Shown here: piece by piece, positions 1-9,258 of the stretch
How positions within the stretch are numbered: the first letter of the stretch is position 1
Layout: each line of letters starts with the position of its first letter
Origin: Porphyridium purpureum
Lineage: Eukaryota; Rhodophyta; Bangiophyceae; Porphyridiales; Porphyridiaceae
Assembly (NCBI GenBank): GCA_008690995.1
Contig: VRMN01000001.1
Span: forward strand, 744,001 to 808,000
Length of the DNA: 64,000 nucleotides
Direction of reading: 5' to 3'
Program-made: the position numbers and the translations under genes
The notes under the pieces: generated by a model
Seen by the model: the letters and a program-made list of their open reading frames with translations, nothing else
Told to the model about the DNA's origin: nothing
Databases searched by the model: none

Positions 1-256
1 ACTGCACGGTTGCTCGCCGTGGACGAGCGATGGAGCTCGGAAAGAAGGTTGAAAGTTGGGCAGGGAGATTCAAGGGGTGGGTGGGAAGGGGAGAGACCAG
101 GAGAGCGAGGAGACTGCCATTGCGGGTGGGAATCCTTGGCTTGCGGTGGTGTGTGTTTTTGATTTTGGGTTTATTTTCCGCGCTTCAGAATCTTGGGAGG
201 AATCGGAGGGAATGGGGTTAGAAAGTCACGTGGGCGGCGTGAAGCCTGTCGCAGTC

Positions 257-3109
257 ATGGCGTTTCTGGTCGGCCATGCGCCGCGCATTGGCGTGCACCG
301 CATCTCGCACACGCGCATCGGCGCGCAAAGAACGCACGCGCGCGGTTATGCTCATCAAAGGCGATGCTCGCTCAGAATGCAGCAGCAGGACGAATCTGAA
401 TCGGATTCTGGCTTGAATGCGTCGGCAGGTCCGGCGCTGGCTTACGATCACATCAAGGTTGAGGCCCATTGGCAGCAATACTGGCAGCAGCATGGGACGT
501 TTCGCACAGAGCCAATGGAAGCATTGGACATGTCCAAACCCAAATACTATGTTCTCGATATGTTTCCGTACCCTTCAGGCGCAGGTTTGCACGTCGGGCA
601 CCCTGAAGGTTATACTGCCACCGATATTATGGCGCGGTACAAGCGCATGCAAGGGTTCAATGTAATGCATCCCATGGGATGGGACGCTTTCGGCCTTCCC
701 GCCGAACAGTATGCTATCCAAACCGGGACGCACCCAGCGGTCACCACCAAGAAGAACATTGACCGCTTTCGCTCGCAATTGCAGGCGCTTGGCTTTAGCT
801 ATGACTGGCAGCGCGAGCTCAGCACCACAGACGTGTCTTATTACAAATGGACGCAATGGATCTTCCTCCAGCTGTTCAAGCGCGGGCTTGCATACCAGGA
901 TGACGTACCCGTCAATTGGTGTCCCGCCCTGGGTACGGTCCTTGCGAACGAAGAGGTCATTGACGGCAAGTCCGAGCGCGGCGGATACCCTGTGGAGCGC
1001 AGGCCAATGCGTCAATGGGTTTTGAAAATCACCGAATACGCCGACCGCCTGCTCGCGGATCTGGATGAGCTCGACTGGCCAGAGTCTATCAAGGACATGC
1101 AGCGAAACTGGATCGGGCGCTCTGAAGGCGCCGAAATTGTGTTTCCTGTCGCCAGCACGGGAGAGGAGAAATCTCAGTCGACGTCGACATCTATTACCGT
1201 TTTCACTACCCGCCCGGAGACCATCGCGGGCGTGTCCTATCTGAGTGTGGCGCCAGAATACGGCGAGCTCGAGCAGCTCGTAACGCCCGATCAGCGCGAA
1301 GCAGTAAACGCATACTGCGAGGCGGCGCGAAATCGCAGCGATCGTGAGCGTAACGAAGCATCGAACAAGACTGGCGTTTGGACAGGGAGCTATGCAGTCA
1401 ACCCCTTCACGAAAGCGCAAGTCCCGATTTGGGTTGCTGATTATGTCTTGGGTGGATACGGCACCGGAGCCGTCATGGCGGTGCCCGCGCATGATCAGCG
1501 TGACTGGGCCTTTGCCAACGCGTTTGATCTGCCCGTCATTCGGGTGATTACGGGTGGTGGAGACTTGAGTGAGGGGGCTTATACCGGGTACGAAGGCGAG
1601 CTAGTGAACTGGAATGGTGCCGCGGGCTTGAATCTGGATGGCACAGGCGTTGCGTCTGCCAAAGCACAAATTTTAGAGCATCTAGAGGCAAATGCTTCGC
1701 TGGGCACCAAGAAGGTCAACTATAAGCTGCGCGATTGGCTGTTCTCGCGCCAGCGGTATTGGGGCGAGCCTTTCCCGATTGTTTTTGTGGATGGCGAGGC
1801 ACGAGCTGTACCCGAAGACGAGTTGCCAGTGCAACTTCCGAACATGGACAATTTTGAGCCGGCAGGCACGGGCGAATCGCCGCTCGCAAAGGCGACCGAC
1901 TGGCTGAAAGCGCCGGGCGGCGGCACGCGAGAAACTAACACCATGCCACAGTGGGCCGGATCTTGCTGGTACTATCTGCGCTTTATTGACCCGGACAACG
2001 TTGGAGCACCGATCGCGCCGGAGCTCGAAAAATACTGGATGCCAGTGGATTTATACGTGGGCGGTGTGGAGCACGCCGTTCTGCACCTGTTGTACGCGCG
2101 ATTCTGGCATAAAGTGCTGTACGACTGTGGCGTGGTTTCCACCAAGGAGCCTTTCCAGCGTCTGGTGAATCAGGGAATGATTTTGGGCCAAGTCGAGTAC
2201 ACAGCGTATCGCATGGCAGACTCGAACGAGTACGTGAGTGCGACCGATGTGGACACGGATAATTTAGTTCTCAAGAAAGGCGGCGCCGCGGTGCTGGCGG
2301 AAAGTTTGGATCCTGCCCAAGTGAAGAAGATCAATGGCACGCAGATGGTATTGCAGAGCGACGAGTCTATTTCCGTGAGCGCGCGAGCGCACAAGATGAG
2401 CAAGTCGCGCGGCAACGTTGTCAACCCAGATGATGTGATTCAGCAGTTTGGCGCGGACGCGCTTCGCTGCTACTTGATGTTTATGGGCCCGCTCGACCAG
2501 GTCAAACCGTGGAGCACACAGGCCGTGCAAGGTATGGCGCGCTTTCTTTCGCGCGTGTGGCGCCTCGCTATCGACACGGAATCGGTGCCTGATGCAGAAG
2601 GGAATGAGCCATTGCATCCGCTGCTGGACAATGCTGAGCCCACGAAGGAGCAGCTGCGCGTCTTGCACCAGACCATCAAGCGGATCAGTGAAGACACCGA
2701 AGGCTTGCGCTTCAACACGGCAATTGCTGGGATGATGGAATTCATGAACGCGGTGTACAAGTGGGAGAACCGGCCGCGAGCGGTGCTGGAACCCTTTGTG
2801 CTAATGCTTTCTCCGTATGCCCCGCACGTTGCCGAAGAACTGTGGGCGCGACTTGGTCACACGAGCTCACTGGCGCTCCAGCCGTGGCCGGTTCTGGATG
2901 AAAAGTATTTGGTTGTGGATGAGATCACCATCGTTTTGCAAGTCAATGGGAAGGTGAGGAGTAAGCTGACGATCGCAGCGGGTGCAGAGGAAAGCATGGT
3001 TGTCGAGAGCGCGATGGATCTGGAGCAGATCCAGAAATTCACGCAGGGAAAGACGATTCGCAAGACCATTTACGTGCCGAATCGGTTACTCAACATTGTT
3101 GCGAATTGA
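257..3109 (+). CDS. Leucyl-tRNA synthetase, organellar (bacterial type)
   Basis: Class I aminoacyl-tRNA synthetase that charges tRNA-Leu in plastid and/or mitochondrion. The ATP-binding HIGH motif appears as HVGH at residues 112-115, followed by PEGYT. The KMSKS loop is intact at about residues 713-717. Between them lies a CP1 editing domain with the T-rich segment TTRPETIAG. The [13 protein letters not shown] region, the overall order and the 950-aa length match bacterial/organellar LeuRS rather than the cytosolic enzyme. The ATG at 257 is preferred because it gives an Arg/His-rich, acid-poor leader of about 45 residues typical of organelle targeting; an in-frame ATG at 212 would add 15 residues. 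Dual targeting is common in the family but is not shown here. Positions 1-211 hold no other gene. Confidence 0.95.
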   Translation: MAFLVGHAPRIGVHRISHTRIGAQRTHARGYAHQRRCSLRMQQQDESESDSGLNASAGPALAYDHIKVEAHWQQYWQQHGTFRTEPMEALDMSKPKYYVLDMFPYPSGAGLHVGHPEGYTATDIMARYKRMQGFNVMHPMGWDAFGLPAEQYAIQTGTHPAVTTKKNIDRFRSQLQALGFSYDWQRELSTTDVSYYKWTQWIFLQLFKRGLAYQDDVPVNWCPALGTVLANEEVIDGKSERGGYPVERRPMRQWVLKITEYADRLLADLDELDWPESIKDMQRNWIGRSEGAEIVFPVASTGEEKSQSTSTSITVFTTRPETIAGVSYLSVAPEYGELEQLVTPDQREAVNAYCEAARNRSDRERNEASNKTGVWTGSYAVNPFTKAQVPIWVADYVLGGYGTGAVMAVPAHDQRDWAFANAFDLPVIRVITGGGDLSEGAYTGYEGELVNWNGAAGLNLDGTGVASAKAQILEHLEANASLGTKKVNYKLRDWLFSRQRYWGEPFPIVFVDGEARAVPEDELPVQLPNMDNFEPAGTGESPLAKATDWLKAPGGGTRETNTMPQWAGSCWYYLRFIDPDNVGAPIAPELEKYWMPVDLYVGGVEHAVLHLLYARFWHKVLYDCGVVSTKEPFQRLVNQGMILGQVEYTAYRMADSNEYVSATDVDTDNLVLKKGGAAVLAESLDPAQVKKINGTQMVLQSDESISVSARAHKMSKSRGNVVNPDDVIQQFGADALRCYLMFMGPLDQVKPWSTQAVQGMARFLSRVWRLAIDTESVPDAEGNEPLHPLLDNAEPTKEQLRVLHQTIKRISEDTEGLRFNTAIAGMMEFMNAVYKWENRPRAVLEPFVLMLSPYAPHVAEELWARLGHTSSLALQPWPVLDEKYLVVDEITIVLQVNGKVRSKLTIAAGAEESMVVESAMDLEQIQKFTQGKTIRKTIYVPNRLLNIVAN

Positions 3110-3534
3110 TGACGCACAAGGGGTTGTGATAGTGCGAAGGCTCGTTATTTAAGTTCGCGTTGGCTCGGTTTCCGTCCGTCTCCCTAAAGTGTCCCGTTTC
3201 TTTTCCTTGTTGTTTGCCGTGAACTGCACCTCTCTCCGCACGTCACTCGTCGCCGCGGCTGTTTGAGCAGATTAGGAGATGGCCGAACGCTCGACGCGCC
3301 GGCGCACTGCGCAATGTGCGAACGAGGGCCTCGGCCTCTGCAAGAGTTCATGTATCCCCATGTTTCACACCCTGTCCTCTGCACCAAGGCCTCCCGCGTG
3401 CCTCTTGGCGCCAGAACGCAGATGTCCAAAAATCTCGGGGGACACGTGTACTCATGTATATATATTTTAATTTTTGCCACCATTGAGAAGTCTTTGGTGT
3501 GTTTATAATCGGGGACATTTCTCCGAGAAACCAA
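3110..3534. other. Intergenic region with an AT-rich TATA-like stretch
   Basis: No gene is seen. An alternating TA run (TATATATATTTTAA, 3457-3470) lies about 70 nt upstream of the tRNA gene and stands out from the GC-rich surroundings. It could help position TFIIIB, but this is inference. Confidence 0.4.
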
Positions 3535-3668
3535 GTTGACGTGCCCGAGTGGTTATGATTTCTCGTCAAGAGAACTAGCCTCCGAAGGGGTCAGCCTGCT
3601 AGTTGCGTCAAGGCGCAATTTGTTAGTTGATGGTTTCTGCCGCGCGAGTTCGAACCTCGTCGTCAACG
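3535..3668 (+). tRNA. tRNA-Ser(GCU) with a D-loop intron and an anticodon-loop intron
   Basis: The acceptor stem GTTGACG (3535-3541) pairs fully with CGTCAAC (3661-3667), and the discriminator is G3668, as usual for serine. The T arm is GCGAG-TTCGAAC-CTCGT (3644-3660). A long variable arm (3631-3643) makes this a type II tRNA. The canonical D arm is recovered only if 30 nt (3556-3585) are removed, giving CCCGAGTGGTTA + AGGGG. The anticodon stem TCAGC (3591-3595) pairs with GTTGA (3626-3630) only if 23 nt (3602-3624) are removed after A37, which is the normal intron position. The anticodon is GCT (3598-3600) and the mature length 81 nt. The 30-nt insert carries its own hairpin (TTCTC/GAGAA), and AACTAGC inside it (3573-3579) is complementary to GCTAGTT (3598-3604). 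The A-box and B-box stay continuous in the exons. A D-arm intron in a nuclear tRNA is rare; such introns are known from the red alga Cyanidioschyzon merolae. Confidence 0.85.
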
Positions 3669-3686
3669 CTTCCAGAGGGAAAACAA

Positions 3687-3693
3687 TTTTTTT
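3687..3693 (+). terminator. RNA polymerase III T-run terminator
   Basis: Seven T residues begin 19 nt after the tRNA discriminator base. This is the usual Pol III stop signal and supports the tRNA gene being transcribed to this point. Confidence 0.7.
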
Positions 3694-4500
3694 CCTCCCC
3701 AGCAGGGTGTGGCGGCAGAAGCCAATCGCGTTTTGGCGCTGAGCCGGCTAGCACGGCAGCTGCTCGACTTTGGGCAAAAGTTAGCAACTCGCGAAACCAA
3801 CATTTCGTGTGAACATGGCTTGGATTTTGATAAGTTGCCAAACGTCCAACGTCCCTCGACTTCAAGGATTCTTGCTGCGAAGGCGTCAACACGCTAAACG
3901 TGACAACAGGCGCATGGTCCATGCTTCGGACAGGAGAGGGCTCGCTCAACGTGTTTCCCAAATCCACGACTGCACTTTACGGTACACAGTCGACTGCTCA
4001 AATAGCACCGCAGCTCTGCAGCCTCAATGGCGCTATGCGGACCTGCATGAAAAGAGCAAGTGTTTCTCCAAACACAGGGCCGAGCTCCATGGACGGAGGT
4101 CCGGAAATGGCGCAACACATCATCCGTGCTTGGCATGAATTTCACTCTGCGGTGACTTACACATCTCGGTCGAGACGCTCTCTGCCGGATTGCTCGCAAG
4201 ACCAAGAGGCCTGGGATGCAGATCCACGTCTCCTTCACACCGCGTCATGACGGCAGCTCTACACCAAGCCATCCCATTCTGCGACAAACACGAACGAACA
4301 CCACTCGACTCCGTCTCCTCCGCAGCCGGAATTCTTATCGCACAGGTACACTCCACACTGTACCGAGCGCGGCGGCCATCTTACGCGGTGCGGCGCGCGG
4401 TCGTGAGGCGGAAGAGGAAGCACAAGTAGGAGCGGAGGTGCGGACGGCGGGACCGCGCGGGGGAGGAGAGGCGGTGGGAAGGTGACGTGGTGCTGTGGAC
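3694..4500. other. Intergenic region, eIF3L upstream sequence
   Basis: No convincing gene is seen; the short open frames overlap on both strands without family resemblance. An ACTGTACC motif (4357-4364) about 140 nt before the eIF3L start belongs to a recurrent promoter-proximal motif of this window. Confidence 0.4.
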
Positions 4501-6138
4501 ATGGATTCCATGAACTGGCGCTCGCGCGCCGAGCCGGTGGGGGTGCCTGCGGTGGATGACTCGGCCGCGATCGAGCGGAATCCGGAGCTCGGAAACGTGC
4601 CGGACGCCGTGCGCCAATTCATCGTCTTCTTTCGCGCCAAGTTTCGCGAGGGAAACACGCAGGAGATCCACACGCTGTACGAAAACACGTTCAATAAGCT
4701 GTCCAAGAAGTATTACCCAGACTCTGAATGGCCGCCGGCCGAGGTGATCGCGCCGCTGGTGGAGAACGATGAGCCCTTCCTGCTCCTGTACAAGGAGCTG
4801 TACTTTCGGCACGTGCACGGCACACCGCTCGTGAGCCTGGCACATCGGCTAGACGCATGGCAAAACTATGGCGATCTATTTGACTTCTTCCTGACAGGAG
4901 GTATGCGCCAGTTTGACTTGCCGCCCTCGTGGCTGTGGGATTTGACCGACGAGTTCATCTATCAGTTTGAGGCGTGGTGCCAGTACCGCAGCAAGCCCAA
5001 GAATAAGACCGAGGAGGAGATTCAGTACTTGGAAGAGAACGACTACATCTGGAACGTGAACGGCGTGCTTGGCTACTTGCACAACCTGGTCCACCATTCA
5101 AACATCATTTCGTGGCTTCTGAATGGCAACGCTCCGGCGGGCTCATCCGACCCGCGAGATAACAACTTTGATGTCTCCTCTTTACCGGTGTACCGATACA
5201 TTGGCTATTTCAGCATCATTGGCTTGTTGCGTCTGCACTGTCTGCTCCAGGACTACCGTCTCGCGCTCTTGGTGCTGCAGCCGCTGGATTTCGACATTAC
5301 GACGCCGCTGTACACGCATGTGAGCGCGTGTAATGTTTCTCTCTTTTATTACATGGGCTTTGCTTACATGATGCTTCGGCGGTACGATGACGCCATTCGC
5401 GTCTTCTCGAGCACGTTGATGCACATTGGCCGCATCAAGCAGTATCACACGCGCTCGTATCAGTTCGAGCAAATCAACAAACGAAATGACCAGATGGTCG
5501 CGCTGCTGTCCATCTGTTTTGCGTTCAGTCCGCAGCACACTGAGGAATCCAAGTTTGGCATTTTGCGTGAAAAGTATTCGGACAAGCTGAACCGCATGCT
5601 TGGCGGAGATGAATCCGTGTTTGAGGAACTTTTTACGTATGCTTCGCCAAAATTCGTGTCCCCCGCGCCGCCCGATTACCAGCTGCAGTTGATTGCGTCA
5701 GCAGAGTCTTCTGCGTCGATTGGACCGGACCCAGCCAAGCTCCAGCTCGCCATTTTCATGCGAGAGGTGAAGCAGCAGGCGCTTCTGCCCCACATTCGAT
5801 CGTATTTACGGCTGTATCGATCCATTAATGTTCCCAAGCTCGCTAGCTTTATGGATGTCGACGATGCGACGTGTCGCGCCAATCTGTTGTCCTTGAAGCA
5901 CAAGAGCTGGGAACTTGTCGGTAACGCCTTTGAGCCGCCCGTGGCCGGAACCTTTCAATCGCGCTCAGGTGTGCATTTTCACATCAACAGTGACAATGTA
6001 GTCCAAATTCAGGACTCCGAGGTGGAGATCAAATACGGTCACTACTTTATCGAACAGATGGAGCATTTGGACGCCGTCGTGGCCACCCAGCGGTTAAAGT
6101 TACTGGCTTCGGCGAGCAAAAAAGCAGTTCACGAATGA
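4501..6138 (+). CDS. EIF3L: Eukaryotic translation initiation factor 3 subunit L
   Basis: Subunit of the cytosolic eIF3 complex, which binds the 40S ribosome and recruits mRNA. The 545-residue protein matches the family length and reads through its characteristic blocks: the N-terminal VRQFIVFFRAKFREGN segment, the WQNYGDLFDFFL block, and a TPR-like helical middle with YFSIIGLLRLHCLLQDY. These are followed by a C-terminal PCI module that ends in the winged-helix segment with YGHYFIEQMEHLD. The first ATG, at 4501, is used. The gene is a single exon with no odd features. It lies alone between the tRNA gene and the gene-poor region that follows. Confidence 0.96.
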   Translation: MDSMNWRSRAEPVGVPAVDDSAAIERNPELGNVPDAVRQFIVFFRAKFREGNTQEIHTLYENTFNKLSKKYYPDSEWPPAEVIAPLVENDEPFLLLYKELYFRHVHGTPLVSLAHRLDAWQNYGDLFDFFLTGGMRQFDLPPSWLWDLTDEFIYQFEAWCQYRSKPKNKTEEEIQYLEENDYIWNVNGVLGYLHNLVHHSNIISWLLNGNAPAGSSDPRDNNFDVSSLPVYRYIGYFSIIGLLRLHCLLQDYRLALLVLQPLDFDITTPLYTHVSACNVSLFYYMGFAYMMLRRYDDAIRVFSSTLMHIGRIKQYHTRSYQFEQINKRNDQMVALLSICFAFSPQHTEESKFGILREKYSDKLNRMLGGDESVFEELFTYASPKFVSPAPPDYQLQLIASAESSASIGPDPAKLQLAIFMREVKQQALLPHIRSYLRLYRSINVPKLASFMDVDDATCRANLLSLKHKSWELVGNAFEPPVAGTFQSRSGVHFHINSDNVVQIQDSEVEIKYGHYFIEQMEHLDAVVATQRLKLLASASKKAVHE

Positions 6139-7189
6139 CGCGCGATTCTGAAAGAAAAAACTAGAATGCAGCCTCGCTTTGGCTCCAGAGAAAACAATTG
6201 AAATTGACTTGATCTTCGTGGCCGCTCGGTTGGATAGTAGACATTATCAAAGGAATCGCAAAAGAAAATCCACGCGGAGAATGTCATGAAGATTGGCTCC
6301 ATCATGTTTGACCCTGCTATTCTCGAGCATGGCTGCCCCGTCACCCCGCGCCGCTCACATGGTTTCAATTCTGACGTTGACCTATTTCTGACGCTAACCA
6401 TAACAAGTCGCCCGATGTTTGAGACGCAATGTGATATCATCGTGACGTTAGCTTGTGACGGCTACTCTGAATTTCGTAGATTTACAGCCACCCCAGTGGC
6501 AAATGCTGTGACATTGCAAGCGCACACACATCTTCTGCGATCCACTCGACGCTCTCTAACAAATTCTATGCGTTGGTAGAGAGAGACACCACAAACACAA
6601 CGGAAGACTGGATTTGCACATGCAGAAGTCCTCGCCGTAAAAATTTCGCAAAGGACAAGCACGCCAGTGCTTGGATATCTGTTTTTCATGCGCTGAACAT
6701 CGTGTACATGCCACTTGCGCATGTTCAGATCCCGCCAGTGCTCGAACGCATCTTGAAATAGAGTCGATTGAATGCTCCGATAGGACAGTGCAAACAAACT
6801 GATCACAATGCTGAGACACATCGTCACAGATGCACAACGAAACTCCCAAGATGCGAGAGAACCAATATTCCGACACATTCCGATGCGGATACTACGTGTT
6901 CGCGACCGAATTTGGTTGGTCAAGCTGGGAAAACGAACGCAATTGCGGAGCTGCTCTGCCTCCAGTGAAAAGCATCAGGAAGGTCAGATGACGTCATGGT
7001 TGACCTCCTGGGGGTTGGTGAATGTACAAGGTCCAAGTTTCAAAGACCGAGAATTAGGGAAGCAAACTTTCCTGGATAAGTACAGAGCTCGCATGAAGTT
7101 CAGGTACTTGGGATATGTAGCATGTGCCCTTGGTCAGCTTTGACTGGTCGCCGCCAGAGAGGTAGTTCATGTGTCATCTGTGGAAGGCA
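6139..7189. other. Gene-poor region upstream of the Fanzor relic
   Basis: Only short overlapping open frames on both strands are present. A plus-strand frame from 6808 to 7143 runs into the relic and may carry more of its N-terminal part (for example DRELGKQTFLDKYRARMKF near 7045-7100), but the similarity there is weak. Nothing else is recognised. Confidence 0.35.
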
Positions 7190-8004
7190 GGAGAAGATGC
7201 GGTGAAGGACATGACGTCCGCACAACGTGATTTCAAAAAGGCATGACAGTTCCAAGTTTGGGGTTAAAATCAGACGCATGCGCTTCTGCAAGTCTTTTCT
7301 TCAGCTACCTGGGAAAGAACAGAATCTCTTCTGAGACTATCTGTGGCAATTCCCGTGTAGTACTAGCTTGCAGCAATTACTTCATTCTTCTGCCGCAGGG
7401 CTCTGTGTTTCTGCCCTAGACATCGGTGTACCTACAATCCAGAAGCCGTTCGACCTGGAGTCGAGTCGCGCGCTGTCCGTCGGCGACGACGACACGAGCC
7501 ACACTCTGCATCTGTAGATTGCCGCGGACACGCTGGTATCCAAAATGACATTGGCGGAGACCGTGCGCAGGCTCCATGCGCTGCAACGCCTGCGCAAGCT
7601 GTGCATAAGCAGCACAAACAGCTGGCCGCGTTCCTTATGCACGAGCATGGCCTCATCAATTTGCCCAAGTTTGACGTGTCCAACATGGTCAGGTGCCATG
7701 ACCGCAAGATCCTCTCAATAGGTGCGTATCAAATGGCGTTTTGCGAACATTGACATTTCGAAGGTGGCTTGCATCCAAGGTGCGCCGGCGCGGCTCCATT
7801 CTGGCACTGATTAATGAAACAAAGTCGTCCAAGAAGTTCAAAGCGGGCGGGGCGGCCAGATTCAATACGGGCAGAGTCAAGGTTTACAGGTATGGCTCTG
7901 CGGTGTGTAGTGCAGCCATGAGTCGCAAAATGAACAGCGCAAAGAATAGTTTCCTGCGTAGCTATGTAGCCCTTGACCTTTCGGTGTTCAGCTTTGGAGT
8001 CTGA
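7190..8004 (+). pseudogene. Decayed Fanzor/TnpB-like RNA-guided nuclease gene
   Basis: Family-specific blocks appear in the right order on the plus strand but in different frames. First comes DAVKDMTSAQRDFKK (about 7196-7240), like the conserved DAVKDF..A segment. ALDIGV follows with the RuvC-I Asp at 7419-7421. Next come a basic helix (LVSKM...RRL..LQRLRKL) and LPKFDVSNMVR (7661-7693), which matches the LPxFxxxxMV signature. INETKSSK carries the RuvC-II Glu at 7816-7818, and NSAKNSFLRSY follows (7933-7965). The frame changes at least twice and there is an in-frame TAG at 7515-7517. The Cys residues of the zinc ribbon are largely replaced, and the RuvC-III Asp position before NSAKN holds Lys (7927-7929). 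The last frame ends with TGA at 8002-8004. The family is eukaryotic Fanzor, related to IS200/IS605 and IS607 TnpB; this copy cannot encode an active nuclease. Confidence 0.7.
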
Positions 8005-8042
8005 GCCCAACAGTGAAAACTGGCACACGTCGATTTGAGACA

Positions 8043-8073
8043 AACGCCGAACTTTGAGTTCGGATCAGGCGTT
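8043..8073. repeat. Palindrome just downstream of the Fanzor relic
   Basis: CCGAACT (8047-8053) and AGTTCGG (8057-8063) form a perfect 7-bp stem with a 3-nt loop. AACGCC (8043-8048) and GGCGTT (8068-8073) can form an alternative outer stem. The site lies 40 nt after the relic's last codon, where TnpB/Fanzor elements keep their right end and guide-RNA scaffold. That role is inference; a terminator or chance palindrome is possible. Confidence 0.45.
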
Positions 8074-8217
8074 TTCTAGTTCAAGGGCCCCTTTGCTACA
8101 CAAACGTAAGTTCTAGACCGCGAAAGCATAAGCACGGGCAGAGTTCGTGCTTGAAGAATGAACCTCACAGCAAGTGCGAATCAGCTGTCAGGGAGCAAGC
8201 GTTAACCGGCCGACAAG

Positions 8218-9003
8218 CTAATATGTAGTCACTCGACTCGCCAGGTCGCGCAACACATTCGGGGTTTGAAAGTAAAGCAGGTCGCCCAGAATGCTAATGC
8301 GGTCTCCCAGTAGCTGGTACACAAGCCTCTCAACCATCAGAAGCGCGTGGGCAGCACGTGCCACAAGCACTGCGTTGTACGTTGACACGAGAACTCCATC
8401 GACGACAATATCTCCATGTGCGGTGTGTGGGTTAAACAGTCCCTTTGCCGCGACATCTCTGTTTATCTGAGCCACGCGAGAGTACCCGTCGACATCCTTC
8501 ATCCAATCACCCATCTGAATGTCATTTGCCCGGACCAGCGCGCGCACACGCTGCCCAGAATCATTGTATCGGTAAACATAGGCCAGATGCGTAGCACTAA
8601 GTGTGAGCAGCTTGCCCGATGCCAGCGCTATTCGAACGTAGTTACGCCCGACTGCGTTTTTGTCGCGATGGCCCCAGAATGTCACCGGACTATACAACGC
8701 AGGCTCCTCGCCTACATTCACCCTCACGCGATCACCCCGACGCAACCCGACCATCTGCACGCGCCTCCCATCCTCGAGCTCAACATACGCCGTCGCCGGG
8801 AAACAATCTGTAAACGGCGTTGGCGTGGGCGTAGGTGTCGGCGTCGTCAGCCCTTCCTGTCGGACAACAACACCATCATTCCCAAGCGGCACCGCGTCCG
8901 CATCCGAACTCACTTCATCAACTTTCAGTGCAGCGCATTCAGACACACTGTATCCTAGAGTCACCGCCACAATCGCTCCTACCAAGACCACAAACATCCC
9001 CAT
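8218..9003 (-). CDS. Secreted Hedgehog-type Hint (Hog) domain protein
   Basis: The 261-residue product begins with a hydrophobic signal sequence (MGMFVVLVGAIVAVTLGYSV). A short linker ending in a Thr-Pro repeat follows, and then a Hint autoprocessing domain. The domain opens with CFPATAYVEL, in which Cys67 is the expected splicing nucleophile. It contains the ATH motif of Hint block B (SATHLAYV, Thr138-His139) and ends with the Hog-typical TAHGDIVVDGVLVSTYN. In Hedgehog proteins this module cleaves itself and attaches a sterol to the released N-terminal piece; here that piece would be only about 40 residues. The domain is identified from sequence, and activity is inferred. Upstream open frame without ATG is ignored. 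The gene is divergent from the SLC35F6-like gene, with a TTATTTAAATA element near 9098-9108. Confidence 0.85.
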   Translation of the reverse strand: MGMFVVLVGAIVAVTLGYSVSECAALKVDEVSSDADAVPLGNDGVVVRQEGLTTPTPTPTPTPFTDCFPATAYVELEDGRRVQMVGLRRGDRVRVNVGEEPALYSPVTFWGHRDKNAVGRNYVRIALASGKLLTLSATHLAYVYRYNDSGQRVRALVRANDIQMGDWMKDVDGYSRVAQINRDVAAKGLFNPHTAHGDIVVDGVLVSTYNAVLVARAAHALLMVERLVYQLLGDRISILGDLLYFQTPNVLRDLASRVTTY

Positions 9004-9258
9004 CGTGTATCGTCGGCTCCTTCGCCTTCTCCAGAACGAACTCCGTCTTCTTCCTCTTAGCCTCAACAACAAGAACGTCCAATCCTCCAATGTTACTATT
9101 TAAATAACGTTATTTAGATATGAAAATACATCAGAAATCCGAAGCCCATGTTCAACGTGCTTTGTGTATGGAGCGGTTGCGGGAAGGGGCGCTGATCGGA
9201 GCGAGGGTGTGAAGGGGAAGAAGGAAAGGTGGGTGGGTGGTTGGGTGAATCAGGAAGG
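9004..9258. promoter_or_regulatory. Divergent promoter region, Hog gene and SLC35F6-like gene
   Basis: 255 nt separate two start codons facing away from each other. An AT-rich element with TATTTAAATA and TTATTTAGATA (9098-9122) is the only strong candidate for a core promoter; it would serve the minus-strand gene about 100 nt away. Confidence 0.5.

Noticed and set aside
575-1492. 305-codon frame antisense to LeuRS
   Set aside because: It lies wholly inside a confidently identified gene, has no family resemblance and reflects GC-rich codon bias.
3535-3668. Reading the tRNA as Leu(CAA) with anticodon near 3608-3611, or as a permuted tRNA
   Set aside because: The stem around TCAAGG has a six-base loop and leaves no proper D arm; Ser(GCU) with two inserts restores every stem and the Ser discriminator.
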